The notes under the pieces: model-generated | Told to the model about the DNA's origin: nothing | The model's database searches: none | What the model saw: the letters and a program-made list of their open reading frames with translations, nothing else | DNA from: Saccharomycopsis fibuligera x Saccharomycopsis cf. fibuligera | Lineage: Eukaryota; Ascomycota; Saccharomycetes; Ascoideales; Saccharomycopsidaceae | DNA: 64,000 nt | NCBI GenBank assembly: GCA_001936135.1 | Contig: CP012810.1 | Coordinates: 2,728,001 to 2,792,000 of the forward strand | Direction: 5' to 3' | Made by a program: the position numbers and the translations under genes | Shown here: positions 41,584-52,191 of the stretch, one piece after another | Numbering within the stretch: the first letter of the stretch is position 1 | Layout: each line of letters starts with the position of its first letter

Positions 41584-42178
41584 TATACGCTGTTGTGCTG
41601 AAGTTTGGCTGTAAGGTGTGACAAATGTTGAATGTCGCCGTAGTGCTGCATTTTGAAATGTTCGCTTAATATCGCAGAGAATACGCGAAAAAATGGAACC
41701 CTCCAATGCCGACACGTGAAAGTGACCTGCTCAAATCAAACAAAAGCAGACGATGGAACATAATGTTTTGATCTTGTTACATAAGTCTACTATTAGTCCA
41801 CCCAATTCTTTTACTTTCATCACTTTGGATTCTCGGTTAGGAAAAACTGTCAAGAATCTTAGCTTTTGAGAGGTTGCAATTGGCTTCCTATTTAGGAAAT
41901 GTTAAATATTATTTAACCAGAAGTGTTTGCCGTTTTCTAATTAGTTATACACAAATGATACTCAATCGCTTGATCTCCCAATCAGTTCCACTACAGATAA
42001 AATATAATACTAATGAGGTACCTGAATGTATTTTAATTACTGGAAACCAAACTATATACAAGTACACAGACAATCAAACTCAAAACACTTTCACAAGACT
42101 TTATCTAAAATTTTGTAAAAAAAGGTAAAATTTTTTTGTATATGAATTCTTTATGCATGCAATTCACCATAAAACGTT
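41584..42178. other. Intergenic region upstream of the PQ-loop gene and downstream of DNM1
   Basis: 595 bp. CACGTGAA at 41713-41720 lies 130 bp upstream of the PQ-loop ATG. No other gene is supported. Confidence 0.35.
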
Positions 42179-44632
42179 TTATACAATTTCTCCAATAATT
42201 TTGCTAGCTTCTTTGTAGCTTGCCAACAATTTAGCGCATTTTTCTCTCTCAACTCTCAATTCTTTGTCTTCTTCCAATAATTCGTCAAATTTGTCTTCTC
42301 TGTACAATTCCCCAACTAACTTGTTGCCGACATTATCTTTACAATAGTTAACCAATAAACACATGATAGATTTTGGAACTTGATCTTCAATCATTTCCTT
42401 CACAATGTTGAAATAAGACATGATTAGTTTCTTAATCAATTCACACTCTAATTGTTCACGATCAGTTAAATGCTCAACAGAGTTTTCAGGTTGGTTTTGT
42501 GGATTGGACAATGACAATTGCTCAATTTGCTCTGGTAATCTATTAATGAAATTCAAGTTGGAATTGCTGTCAAAATTTGGCCCGCTATTGTCATTGGTAG
42601 AAGAGTGGCTTGAAAACAATGGTAAGGTACTATTTCCTGAGAATGCAGAACCATTGCTGCTAGAGAAGTTATTGGAACTGGAAGTCGACGATCCGGATTT
42701 GCTTGGAACATCTTTGCCGAAAAAGAAGTTTAAGAATGAATCTTTATTAGAGGATTGGTCATCCAAATCACTAGAAAATTCATTCACACTAATTTTCTTG
42801 GACAATGATTTCAAAGAAGCTTTATCAGTGCTATTAACAGAGTCACTTTTGCTATGTTTTTTGTCAGCTTTACCATTTACTTCGCCATTTTCAAAGCTAG
42901 CATCCTCATCTATACCAGTAGGTTCGTTGGCCAATCTCTTCCTTTTAGCTTCAAGCTTCTTTTTCTCTTTGGTTTCAGCAGCAACTGCTTGTTTTCTGTC
43001 TTCCAAAACTTGAGTCATTGCGTTAGCAGCACCAATAAAGGAATTGTGGTTGGTATTAATGTATGCTCTATGAATTTCAATAAGACTTTCAACATATTGG
43101 GTAGTTGGACCGAGTCTTTCTCTCAATAAGTCTGACACAGATTCGATCAATTTGCTTTGCAATTTTGGGTATCTAACTAACTCATTTGATGAGCAGTTGT
43201 TATGGCAGATTTTCATTAGTTCTTCATAAATCAATTCAACACATTTGACTGATGGCTCTTCTAACAACTGAATTTGTGGCTTAACCAAAGAGTCAAAAGC
43301 CAACTCTGGAACAAATAATGAGGCTCTTGGGCCAGTGGAGTTTCTAATGGCAATTCTAATATCAAGCAAAGATAAGTTGGTGCAAGGATCAATGGAGTTG
43401 AGAATTTTGCTGAAAATATTGTGATAAATGTAATATATTCTTGCACCACCGCACAATTCTTTGGTTGAAATAACACTATCAATTCTGTTGCCTTCAATAG
43501 AGTTGATAAAGTTGTTGGAAAACTTGCCAATTAACCTCAAAATCAAATTTCCTCTATTGGCAGCAGAATATTGACTTGGATCACCGTAACTCAACAATTC
43601 TTGTTCAGTTTGGCCCATAAGGGTATTAAGCTTGGCTTTTATATCTGGAAGTTTTTCTCTAATATGGTTCATAAGAATATTGTTAAGAGTCTTTGATAAG
43701 TATTGAGTACCACATTTGCTCGAAATTTTGGAGTAAACAGGGTGTGAGGAGAAGTACTCATTTTCGGAACGCAAAGAGTCATCCAATGATTTGTTTTGCA
43801 TAATATCTTGTTGAGATCTGTTGACAACACCAATGAATCCAAGCTTCAATGGATAAAGTTTTCCCGACAAAATATCGTAAGCGTTAGTACCATGATCCAT
43901 TAAATCAAGCTTGGATAATACACCAATTGTTCTTTTACCTTGAGGATCATGCTGTCTGGCAAGTTTCAATGATTCAGAGTTGGCCAAATCAACGTTAGCA
44001 GGAGAAACTGCCAATATGATACAGTTTGGTTTAGAGACATATTCAGTAATCAAGTTTTTGATCTGCACCTCAATATCAGTAGGTTGATCGCCAATTGGAA
44101 CTTTGGTCAAACCTGGCAAGTCCACCAAAGTCAAATTCAACACCTTTGGAGAGAAGATCTTCAAGTTGATTGGAAGTTTACTAATCCCTTTGTTTTTTCC
44201 AGCAATTCTTGAAGTTTCATTCTCGATTTCTTTCTTTATATCCTGGAAGTTGTAGAATCTCTTGTTTGGAATATGCAAAAACTCTCCCCATTCGCTTGGG
44301 GGACCAGCATTGGTTTGTTTTCTCAAATGGTCATCCAAAGTCATGTTCTCTGGGGTTTGAGACTCAACAAAGTCATGGTTGTTTTGGTACACCAAAGGGG
44401 AGTCAGGGGAAATGTTGACCAATTGCAAGATCAAAGGTCTTCTGGTGACAATTCCAATACCTCTTGGCAAGAAGTCTTTACCAACAACATTTTCCAATAC
44501 GGAAGATTTACCACTAGATTGGGATCCAATAACAGCAATCTGAGGCAAGTCCAAAGAATCGTTCCCAATGGTAGTATAGACCAAGTCTTGAAGCTTGTTG
44601 ATGACATCCAAAAGATGATTGTCGAAAGTCAT
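42179..44632 (-). CDS. DNM1: Dynamin-related GTPase of mitochondrial/peroxisomal fission
   Basis: 817 residues. The GTPase domain has G1 GSQSSGKSSVLE near residue 34, the TRRPL switch, G3 DLPGLTKVPIGDQP near 173 and G4 SKLDLMDHG near 242. Middle-domain features follow. Residues about 560-690 form a Lys/Glu then Ser/Asn-rich insert (B-insert region), longer than in S. cerevisiae Dnm1 (757 residues). The C-terminal ~100 residues are the GED (KKLIMSYFNIVKEMIEDQVP; REKCAKLLASYKEASKII). NLILEYV-like and CIILAVSPANVDLANSE segments match Dnm1 more than Vps1. There is no pleckstrin domain. It self-assembles on outer mitochondrial membrane via Mdv1/Fis1. Confidence 0.93.
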   Translation of the reverse strand: MTFDNHLLDVINKLQDLVYTTIGNDSLDLPQIAVIGSQSSGKSSVLENVVGKDFLPRGIGIVTRRPLILQLVNISPDSPLVYQNNHDFVESQTPENMTLDDHLRKQTNAGPPSEWGEFLHIPNKRFYNFQDIKKEIENETSRIAGKNKGISKLPINLKIFSPKVLNLTLVDLPGLTKVPIGDQPTDIEVQIKNLITEYVSKPNCIILAVSPANVDLANSESLKLARQHDPQGKRTIGVLSKLDLMDHGTNAYDILSGKLYPLKLGFIGVVNRSQQDIMQNKSLDDSLRSENEYFSSHPVYSKISSKCGTQYLSKTLNNILMNHIREKLPDIKAKLNTLMGQTEQELLSYGDPSQYSAANRGNLILRLIGKFSNNFINSIEGNRIDSVISTKELCGGARIYYIYHNIFSKILNSIDPCTNLSLLDIRIAIRNSTGPRASLFVPELAFDSLVKPQIQLLEEPSVKCVELIYEELMKICHNNCSSNELVRYPKLQSKLIESVSDLLRERLGPTTQYVESLIEIHRAYINTNHNSFIGAANAMTQVLEDRKQAVAAETKEKKKLEAKRKRLANEPTGIDEDASFENGEVNGKADKKHSKSDSVNSTDKASLKSLSKKISVNEFSSDLDDQSSNKDSFLNFFFGKDVPSKSGSSTSSSNNFSSSNGSAFSGNSTLPLFSSHSSTNDNSGPNFDSNSNLNFINRLPEQIEQLSLSNPQNQPENSVEHLTDREQLECELIKKLIMSYFNIVKEMIEDQVPKSIMCLLVNYCKDNVGNKLVGELYREDKFDELLEEDKELRVEREKCAKLLASYKEASKIIGEIV

Positions 44633-45283
44633 AATTTCAGTGGCGGCCAGGGTTACAAAGCGGTTATTATTATTCTTATTATTATTATTTCGAGTTTTGA
44701 GCAGGTCAAATTAACGAAATTGAAGAATTTTCACGTACGAGGATATCTGAAAGTATAAGATTGCCACAAGATCAACAACAAAGTAAATAGACACAACCGA
44801 GCTAATAGAAAAGTCCACCAAGTAGCAGTAGCAGCAGTAGCAACAGTACAGTTCCCCCAAATAGCGTTGTGGAACAGCTGGAATCAAGCAGCATGGAATC
44901 TAGAAAAACAAAAACAAAAGCGGCACTGGCAGCAAGAACGGAAAGCCAGAAAAAAACCAGAAAACCATGTCGGAAAATAGACCGGGCAACTGAAATTTCC
45001 GTGGATCCACCGTCGCCTGCACCGTACCAAATCTCGCAGTTGTGCGCTGCGGAAAATTCAGTTTTTCGCCTTCGAAAGAAAGAAACTGAAAAAAACGGCA
45101 AATTGATGGCGTACAGCGACAGAAACAGACCGTTAAACAAGACAAGGTGTTGTTATAGAGCAATTACAGTCTTGTGGGATTTCCAGTCGAAGAGTTTTTC
45201 TGTTTGTGTGTTAGGTAATTTACTAGCATAATCCAAATATTGCAACAAGAATTGAACTGATATACTAAAAATTGACCGCAAAG
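44633..45283. promoter_or_regulatory. Divergent DNM1/GBP2 intergenic region
   Basis: 651 bp between divergent starts. Contains an ATT run near 44669-44687 and a CAG/GTAGCAGTAG-rich patch near 44820-44850. Open stretches on either strand look like chance. Confidence 0.35.
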
Positions 45284-47114
45284 ATGTCGGAAAACATGGA
45301 CGTGGATGACTATCCAAGAGAAGAGCGCGACCGTTCTTTGTCCCCAAGAAGAGAAAGATCCCCAAGAAGATCTTTCGACAGAGGTGACGGCGGTGACAGA
45401 TTTAGGGACAGAGAAAGAGGTGGTGGATACAGAGACCGTTACGATAGTCGTGGTCGTGGTGGTGGCCGTGGTGGTAGGTACGGCGGTGACAGAGGCGGTA
45501 GCGCTAAATTCGACGATCCAGCTAGATTCAGCAGTAATGGGGCTTTCGCTGATAAAACGAACAGAAACTACTCCAAGAGTATTTTTATTGGTAATTTGCC
45601 GTTTGATTGCTCCTGGAGTCAATTGAAAGAACATTTTCAAGCAGGTATGTCTGAATGTGTTGTTGATGTAGTGTGCTAATTGGGAAGGAATTAGTATTGT
45701 TGTTGGTATTTATGAAACACAAGCAAGTCAATCGGATGACAGATTTTGTTTTTATTGAGTTGCATTGAGTTGGTTCGCAAGTTTTTATTCATTTATTTAT
45801 TTATTATATCTTGGTTCCACATCGAGCTGCTGGTACCATGAATGCTTTCTTGCTTGTTGCTGTTTTTTTAAATAACGATGGTTATACGAGTTCTTTCTAC
45901 AGTTGGTTGACTAAAATTTTGTTTTCCAAATATTCATTATGGTATGAATGCTAACAATTGGGGGTTTAGTTGGTGAAGTTACTCGTGCTGATATAGTGAC
46001 TTCTCGTGGCCAGTCCAGAGGCATGGGGTATGTATTATCATTGCTGATTATTTCTTATGCAATTTTCAGGAGTAGAGATGAGAAATAATCTGATCTCAAA
46101 GAGGATATTTACTAACAAGTTATTATAGTACTGTGGAATTCCGCAATCAAGAGGATGTTCTGAATGCCATAAGAAAATACAACCACACGACGTTTTTAGA
46201 TCGTGAGATTTTCGTCAGAGAAGTATGTTTGATTTTGTTGTATAAATTACGTTTTTATTGAAATCTAGACTAACATTAGGTAGGACAATCCTCCACCAGA
46301 AAAACGTGATAGAGGTTATGGTGATAGTTACGGGGCCAGAGATAGTTATGGTGGTAGAGACAGCTACGGGGGTAGAGACAGATATGGAGGTAGAGACAGC
46401 TACGGTAGTAGAGATAGATATGGAGGTAGAGACAGCTATTACGATTCGAGAGCACCAAGAGCTGTTCCAAAAGGTTACGAAGTGTTTGTTGGTAACTTGC
46501 CATTCAGAACCAACTGGCAAGATTTAAAAGACATTTTCCGCGAAGCCGGTGATGTTGTGCGTGCTGATGTTAGAGAAGATCATCAAGGTAGATCTAAAGG
46601 TTATGGAATTGTTACTTATTCTACCAGAGAAGAAGTTGACAAAGCTATCGAATTGTTCAAAGGTTATGAGATTGATGGAAGAGCAATAGATGTCCGTGAT
46701 GGCAAAAACAATGCAAGACTTGATGCTGAGAAAGCCGGTGCTGGTGGTGGTACCAGTGCTGTTCCTGTTGCCGGGGCTGATGCTGGTGCCGCTGCAGGTA
46801 TAGGTGCTGCAGATGCTGGTGCCTCCTCAGAAGAAGTGTCCGAATTTGCTAATGTTCAAGGTAACGGTGAAAAAGGTGACACTGTTTTTGTGGGAAACTT
46901 GCCATACTCTACCGTGAACGAAGATTTATATGATCTTTTTGATGGCATTGGACCAATAGTAAAGGCAGAAATTCAGAAGTTTGGCGGAAGACCAAAGGGA
47001 AGTGGTGTGGTGCGTTTTGAAAATGAAGGTGATGCTCAAGTGGCTATTGATGAATTGAATGGCTACAATTACGGTGACCGTGTTTTGAAGATTTCTTTTG
47101 CTTCATACCAGTAA
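45284..47114 (+). CDS. GBP2: Three-RRM SR-like mRNA-binding protein Gbp2/Hrb1 type, four exons
   Basis: Spliced product of 447 residues. Exons: 45284-45644, 45970-46027, 46129-46222 and 46284-47114. Introns (325, 101 and 61 nt) all have GTATGT donors and CTAAC branch sites. An SR/RGG-like N-terminus (RDRSLSPRRERSPRRSF; repeated GGR/GGYR) precedes RRM1 (RNP2 IFIGNLPF, RNP1 RGMGTVEF), which is split by introns 1 and 2. The junction FVREDNPPPEKR is typical of Gbp2. Repeats of YGGRDS follow, then RRM2 (VFVGNLPF; SKGYGIVTY), an Ala/Gly linker and RRM3 (VFVGNLPY; GSGVVRF). Gbp2 loads on nascent mRNA with TREX and monitors splicing and export. Acceptor choice at intron 3 (two AGs 4 nt apart) was fixed by frame. 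Confidence 0.93.
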
Positions 47115-47575
47115 TTGGCTTGTGACCGTATTTTCTTAGCTAAAAAAAGCAAAAAGAAAGAAAAAGCTTCATTATGTTTCATCTTTTTTTCATCTTTTTT
47201 TCATCTTTTTTTTTCTTTATTTTCCTTTTAACTAAGATTATGTAAAGTATAATTGGTACGCTGCTATCAAAATGCCATGTTATTTCATATTTACGAATTT
47301 CTAAAAAAATCATTAGTCTTTTTACGACGGAGGCAGCTATAGTACTGAAAGGTGTATGGATGTCATCTCGGTGTACAGATGTTATGCAAGAATGAGAAGA
47401 AAAAAAATTATTTTTTCATTGAGATGAAAATTCTCCCTATAGAATTAATGGTAATAGTAGTAGAATAAATCCATACTCTTTTCTTTCTGAAAAAAATTAG
47501 CCCATACTGGTATCAATATAATACAGGTACAGAAAAAAAAAATAATAATAAAAGAATAAAAAATTAAGAATAAAA
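47115..47575. other. GBP2/TAN1 tandem intergenic region
   Basis: 461 bp. It has three tandem CATCTTTTTTT units at about 47179-47213 just after GBP2 and AT-rich sequence ahead of TAN1. Confidence 0.4.
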
Positions 47576-48490
47576 ATGGGGAAAAGAAGATTTAACGGAG
47601 GAGGAAACTCCAACGATAATAGAAGAAAGAAGTACAAGATTTCGGCTGGTATTTTGGATCCAGGTTTAGCTGGGGTTTATGTCACTTGTCCAAGACACAA
47701 GGAAAAGCCATGTACCGATGAATTAATGAGATTATTTAGTGAAAAAATCGAAGAATATGGAATCAAGCCAGTGGAGTATGGTCAAGGCGAAGAAGAAGGA
47801 GATGACAGTGATGGCAAGAAAAAAGAAGTGTCAATTGAAGATTCTATAAAAGCAGAACTTGAAACAATTGAGACCTCCAAAAACAGTAAAGATCAACTCA
47901 TTAAGCCGATACCGCTTGGTCAAGAATGTCTTGTCTTTATAAAGTTTAGAAAACCTATTGATCCAGAACAATTCATCCATAGAATACTTAACGATTTGTA
48001 CGAATCTAAAGTCAAAAGAACTAAATTTGCTCTTAAGTTTTCTCCAGTGCAGTTCTCTTGCAATGCTACCCTTGACGAATTACTGAAATTGGCCAAAAAA
48101 GTTCTTCAAAGACATTTCCACAACGAAAAAGACCAAAAACCAGTTAAATTTGCAATTAACGTCAATAAAAGAAATTTTAATACTATTGAAAAAGCGGAAA
48201 TCATCAAGAAAATTGCTGAATCTGTTGGTCGTGATCATGGACACAAGGTTGATTTGAAAAAATACCAAAAGTTGGTCATGGTTGAATGTTTCAAAAATAA
48301 TATTGGGTTGAGTGTTGTTGATGATTACGACAAGTTTTCTAGATACAACGTTGATCAAATGTTTGAAAAGTTTGGCAAAGAAGCTGGTAAAGATAATGAT
48401 AGTAGAGTGCTGAATGAGAAGGATGACAAGAAAGATCTGAAAAAAGATGAGGTCAAAAAAGTTAATGCAAAAGGCAGCAAAAAAAACTAA
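47576..48490 (+). CDS. TAN1: tRNA acetyltransferase adaptor Tan1 (THUMP protein)
   Basis: 304 residues, matching yeast Tan1 (289). Tan1 is the tRNA-binding partner of the acetyltransferase Kre33 in forming N4-acetylcytidine at position 12 of Leu and Ser tRNAs. The N-terminus is basic (GKRRFNGGG; NRRKKYKIS), then AGILDPGLAGVYVTCPRHKE. A THUMP domain occupies about residues 130-255, with RILNDLYESKVKRTKFALKF near 138 and FAINVNKRNFNTIEKAEII, ending in VDLKKYQKLVMVECFKNNIG. The tail is Lys/Asp-rich. Modification of Ser tRNAs is of added interest in a CUG-Ser yeast. Confidence 0.94.
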   Translation: MGKRRFNGGGNSNDNRRKKYKISAGILDPGLAGVYVTCPRHKEKPCTDELMRLFSEKIEEYGIKPVEYGQGEEEGDDSDGKKKEVSIEDSIKAELETIETSKNSKDQLIKPIPLGQECLVFIKFRKPIDPEQFIHRILNDLYESKVKRTKFALKFSPVQFSCNATLDELLKLAKKVLQRHFHNEKDQKPVKFAINVNKRNFNTIEKAEIIKKIAESVGRDHGHKVDLKKYQKLVMVECFKNNIGLSVVDDYDKFSRYNVDQMFEKFGKEAGKDNDSRVLNEKDDKKDLKKDEVKKVNAKGSKKN

Positions 48491-48747
48491 GAGAGCTGCA
48501 TTCAAGTAATATTGATATATAAGCGCAAAGAAAATATTAAGAAAAAAAAAAACAGACATTAATGACTGAACTTTTATTGATGATAATCATTAACAGTACA
48601 CTGATACTGCTTTTCTTGTATGGGTTATTTTTTATTTTATTTTTCATTTTATTTTGTTAGGTTATTTGTGTTATTTATCTTATATTTAGTTCCAATGTTT
48701 GATTTTATAAAGACTATCGTTAAAGGACATTGTACATTCAAAAAACA

Positions 48748-49266
48748 TCAATAGTTTTTCTTTTTAATACTATATTCCTTAATCTGTATTATTTCTTGAG
48801 ATTCTTTCTTATTCTTTTTCACTACATTAAATTTATCAAACAACTCCAATATCAAGTCGCATATCTCTATGGCCTTATCGTAATTTCTATGATAGTACTG
48901 GTTTTCAGCTGTGTGGATCAACTGATGTTTGTTCACTTTTGATTCAACATTAAACAAGGACAAATGTTCAGTAAGATTAACGCAACTGAAATCTTTTTGC
49001 AGTTTTAAACCGTTATATACGCTTAATTCAGTTTCATAAGCATTTATGAGCCAATTTTGGGTCTGTAGTTGTGGACCATTTGTCCGGAACTCTTCTAGTT
49101 GCTGTTGAAATGCTTCTTCGGGTTGACCTTTTCTCTTCTTAACTTTGCCTGCGGCATTGGTTATTATGACGGAACCATCATCGTTAGCAACAATCAGCAC
49201 CGGTTGTTTTGACTGTGATGCGGGCGTGGTTGTGTTTTTTTCTGTCGGCTGAGCGGTCGAGGTCAT
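48748..49266 (-). CDS. Small TPR-like protein, function unknown
   Basis: 172 residues from the ATG at 49266 (MTSTAQPTEKNTTTP); an in-frame ATG at 49332 would add 22 residues. After a Thr/Ser/Gln-rich start come VLIVANDDGSVIITNAAGKV and then helices. AENQYYHRNYDKAIEICDLIL resembles one tetratricopeptide-type helical hairpin, often seen in assembly factors. The tail is Lys-rich (KKNKKESQEI). It is convergent with TAN1 and divergent from the SDT1-type gene with about 300 bp between starts. I do not recognise the orthologue. Confidence 0.7.
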   Translation of the reverse strand: MTSTAQPTEKNTTTPASQSKQPVLIVANDDGSVIITNAAGKVKKRKGQPEEAFQQQLEEFRTNGPQLQTQNWLINAYETELSVYNGLKLQKDFSCVNLTEHLSLFNVESKVNKHQLIHTAENQYYHRNYDKAIEICDLILELFDKFNVVKKNKKESQEIIQIKEYSIKKKNY

Positions 49267-49572
49267 TATAAATGTTAGGTTGGGTTTGCCTGTAAATTCT
49301 TTAGTGATTTTATAGAGCACTTGTGGAAGCATAAATATCAGTCTCGAACATGTTGAAGCTGCTCATCGGATTTTTTTTTTCTTTTTTCCGCTTGAATTCC
49401 CACCATGGTAAGTCCGGCTGCTGGGACACACGTGCCGCAACGGTGGAGCGGGCGGATTGCATCTTATATACGATGATACTTATCTCTAGTGTTCTATAGA
49501 AGACTTAAAAACTAATCTCTAGTATTATTGTCATCCTCTACCTCCCAATAAAGCAGTAATAGCATTTACGTA
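49267..49572. promoter_or_regulatory. Divergent promoter with CACGTG ahead of the nucleotidase gene
   Basis: About 306 bp. ACACACGTGCCG holds CACGTG at 49429-49434, about 140 bp upstream of the nucleotidase ATG. Pho4 recognises CACGTG at phosphate-regulated genes, and PHM8 is phosphate-responsive in S. cerevisiae, so PHO control is plausible but inferred. Confidence 0.45.
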
Positions 49573-50370
49573 ATGACTAAAGATACCCCACTTGAAACTC
49601 CACAGACCAATGAGTTTGTCGAAAACCAATTAGATCATCCAGGCTCCACCATAAACTTACCCTTGGCCTACGGACCAGTGCCACTTGATGATGAAAAGGT
49701 GTTCTTCTTTGATATTGACAACTGCTTATATCATTCAAGTTATAAGATCCATGATTTGATGCAAGTCTATATCAGAAAATACATCAAGTCGCATTTAAAT
49801 GTCAATGAAAATGAAGCTAAACAGTTGAATGAAAAATACTACAAAGAATATGGGTTGGCTATTCAAGGTTTGGTATATTTCCACAAGATCGATGCCATGC
49901 AGTATAATCAAGAAGTCGATGACTCATTACCATTGCACAAGATTCTCAAACCGGATCCAGAGCTTCGGGAAATGATTCTCAATTTGAAGAAATCGGCTAA
50001 AGTGAAAAGATTATGGCTATTCACCAATGCGTACAAGACTCATGGGTTAAGAGTAATTAGACTTTTGGGGCTCGCAGATTTGTTTGATGGTCTTACTTTT
50101 TGTGATTATAGCAAACAGGAACGGTTCATTTGCAAGCCAGATCCACGTATTTTTGAAAAAGCGCTTCACGATGCTGGTGTGAAAGATCCCAGAAATGCAT
50201 ATTTTGTAGACGATAGTTACAAAAACTGTCAAACTGCGATTAATCTTGGTTTCAACAAAGTGGTGAATGTGGTAGAGGACGAAAACAAACTAGAGTTGGT
50301 GCCAAAGAATTGCCTTTATATCAAAACTGTGCACGATCTTCCAAAAGTTCTTCCCGAATTGTTTGAATAA
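49573..50370 (+). CDS. HAD-family pyrimidine/nucleoside 5'-nucleotidase, Sdt1/Phm8 type
   Basis: 265 residues. HAD motifs in order: motif I FFFDIDNCLYHSS near residue 45 (nucleophile Asp of DID), motif II LWLFTNAYKTHG near 137, motif III Lys within ERFICKPDPRIF near 180 and motif IV AYFVDDSYKN near 205. The DIDNCLY-type motif I and the C1-type helical cap are characteristic of yeast Sdt1 and Phm8, which dephosphorylate UMP/CMP/NMN or nucleotide monophosphates and lysophosphatidic acid. CUG-Ser yeasts did not share the whole-genome duplication that produced the SDT1/PHM8 pair, so this is likely pro-orthologous to both. Confidence 0.92.
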   Translation: MTKDTPLETPQTNEFVENQLDHPGSTINLPLAYGPVPLDDEKVFFFDIDNCLYHSSYKIHDLMQVYIRKYIKSHLNVNENEAKQLNEKYYKEYGLAIQGLVYFHKIDAMQYNQEVDDSLPLHKILKPDPELREMILNLKKSAKVKRLWLFTNAYKTHGLRVIRLLGLADLFDGLTFCDYSKQERFICKPDPRIFEKALHDAGVKDPRNAYFVDDSYKNCQTAINLGFNKVVNVVEDENKLELVPKNCLYIKTVHDLPKVLPELFE

Positions 50371-50701
50371 TTGGAGTCATTCGTTGTATTTTTTTTTTTT
50401 TTTTATTATTACTAGTCCTGCTAAATTTTTGTCTTCTTTTCCTGAGAAATACATAAACACATTTGATGATAGATACCCGTCGAGGGAAATTTTGTATTCT
50501 CGGCTGCAAACTGATATACTAACTAATATTACATTCATTATGATAAAGAACACTATGCCTAAGATTTTCAACATAAAAAGTTGAGCTAAAACTGATATGT
50601 AAGACAAACAAAAAAAGGATTAATATAAAGGGAAAATACTTTAAAGAAACAAAATATAAAATAATAAAATTAAATTAAAAATTCGTGACAAATGCTAATG
50701 T
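50371..50701. other. Convergent nucleotidase/RRP14 intergenic region
   Basis: 331 bp of 3' flanks with a T run at about 50388-50404. Nothing else is seen. Confidence 0.3.
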
Positions 50702-52191
50702 TTAAAATCCAGCTTTTGATTTCTTTGAGGCCTTTGCACGAGGCCCTTGAAACTTTCTCAACTGCTTCTTTTGATGCTTTCTCTTCACGCCCTTGTTTTC
50801 TTTTCTAATTTGTAAATTCTCATCTCTTCTCTTCACCTTCTCCTGTACATTCTTCTTTACATTCAAATTTCTTTCATACCATTGATTTTCTGATTTTCTT
50901 TTTTGTTTTTCTTTATTCTTAATAGCTTTCTTCAACAATTTTTCATCATCTTTAACTTTCTTACCATCTGCTTGCAATAACACCTTGTTCCACTTATCTT
51001 TCTCTTCTGCTTCTTTTCTCTTGTCTTCGTCCAATTTAGCTAACTTTTCCTTCTTTTGTTGAACTTTCTTCAAATGTGCCTTCACATCTCTGTTAGCTGG
51101 CCCCTTCTTTTTCTTTAATTTTCTCAACTTTGATAAATCTGACGTGGCTCTATCACCATCGTTAAACACAATATTTTGAAACAACACTTCATTTTCAGCA
51201 TCAGTTGCAACTTCATCTTTTTCAGAATCTGAATCACTTTCCGGCTGCTCTTCGCCCTTTTCTTCATCTCCATCTTCATCTTCATCTTCACTTTCTTCTC
51301 TTTTACGTTTTAGCGAATCTCTTTGTTCTTTCTTACGGCGACGCTCTTCCAATATTTGTTCTCTGGATTTAGGCGCACCTGGAGCTTTGCTTCCTGGAGC
51401 TTTTCTTTTGCTTTTCATAGCTTCAATCTTTTGTTGAAGTCTTTCTTTTAACTTGCTCAAATTTTCTTGCTTTTTGCGTTTTTCTTCTGGTGATAGTTCT
51501 TTGACTACCTTTTTCGTTGGTTGAGGTTTAATAGGCGCTACTTCAACTTCATTGCCCTCGTCATCATACACCAATGTTATTTCTCCATCAGCTTTTACAA
51601 GAGAATCTTGCGCTTGCTCTAACTCATCATTATTGTCGGATTGGCTCTCAATTTCTGCTCTGTCTTCAACTTCCTCATCTTGGACATCTTCATCTTGTTC
51701 TTTTGCTTCAACGTTACTCGGCTTGTTAGTTTTACGATTCTTGTCAGCTTTCGTCTTTAAAGGATCACCATTAGCCTCGGTGCTAGCTGATGCTCCATTC
51801 ACTTGCTTTGACAATTTTGCAGAGGTTCCTGGTACTCTAGCGGGTTTAGCTTCTTTTGATTTCTTCTTCAAAACTTCTGCTGCACTTGCTGATTTATTCT
51901 CTTGATTTTCTGGATCTAACTTGAGCTTCTTGTTTTTCTTAGTCTGTTCTTTCGACTGTTTTTTCTGTCTCCATTGTTCTTGTGTATCATCGTCATAGTA
52001 ATATTTCGAAGGTATCAATGATAAAAGGCCATCAAAGGCAGTAGAGTTCTTCTTCAAACGTTCCTGTAGGTTACATAGTTAGCAAAAAATGATCCTCAAA
52101 CTGATGATGATGAGCTGCTGGAAGGTGCTCATTCCATAAACGCCAACAAAAAACAACATTCAAATACACATACTTCCAAAGACTCGCTCAT
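50702..52191 (-). CDS. RRP14: Ribosome biogenesis factor Rrp14 (SURF6 domain), two exons
   Basis: Spliced: exon 1 is 52191-52174 (MSESLE) and exon 2 is 52063-50702. The 110-nt intron has GTATGT, GCTAAC and CTACAG. The joined start MSESLE-ERLKKNSTAFDGLL matches the start of yeast Rrp14, which confirms the splice. The product is 459 residues: the N-terminal Rrp14 domain (LIPSKYYYDDDTQEQWRQKK), a long acidic/basic middle and the SURF6 domain at the end (LFQNIVFNDGD; KKKKGPANRDVKAHLKKV; NQWYERNLNVKKNVQEKVK; GVKRKHQKKQLRKF). Rrp14 works in 60S and 40S pre-ribosome maturation in the nucleolus. RRPE- and PAC-like motifs lie upstream. Confidence 0.95.

Noticed and set aside
42420-43129. Open frames on the plus strand opposite DNM1
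   Set aside because: Antisense to a well-conserved GTPase, with Ser/Phe/Leu-rich composition typical of reverse frames of AT-rich yeast genes.
45645-45969. Intronic snoRNA in GBP2 intron 1
   Set aside because: No convincing box C (RUGAUGA) and D (CUGA) pair with terminal stem was seen.
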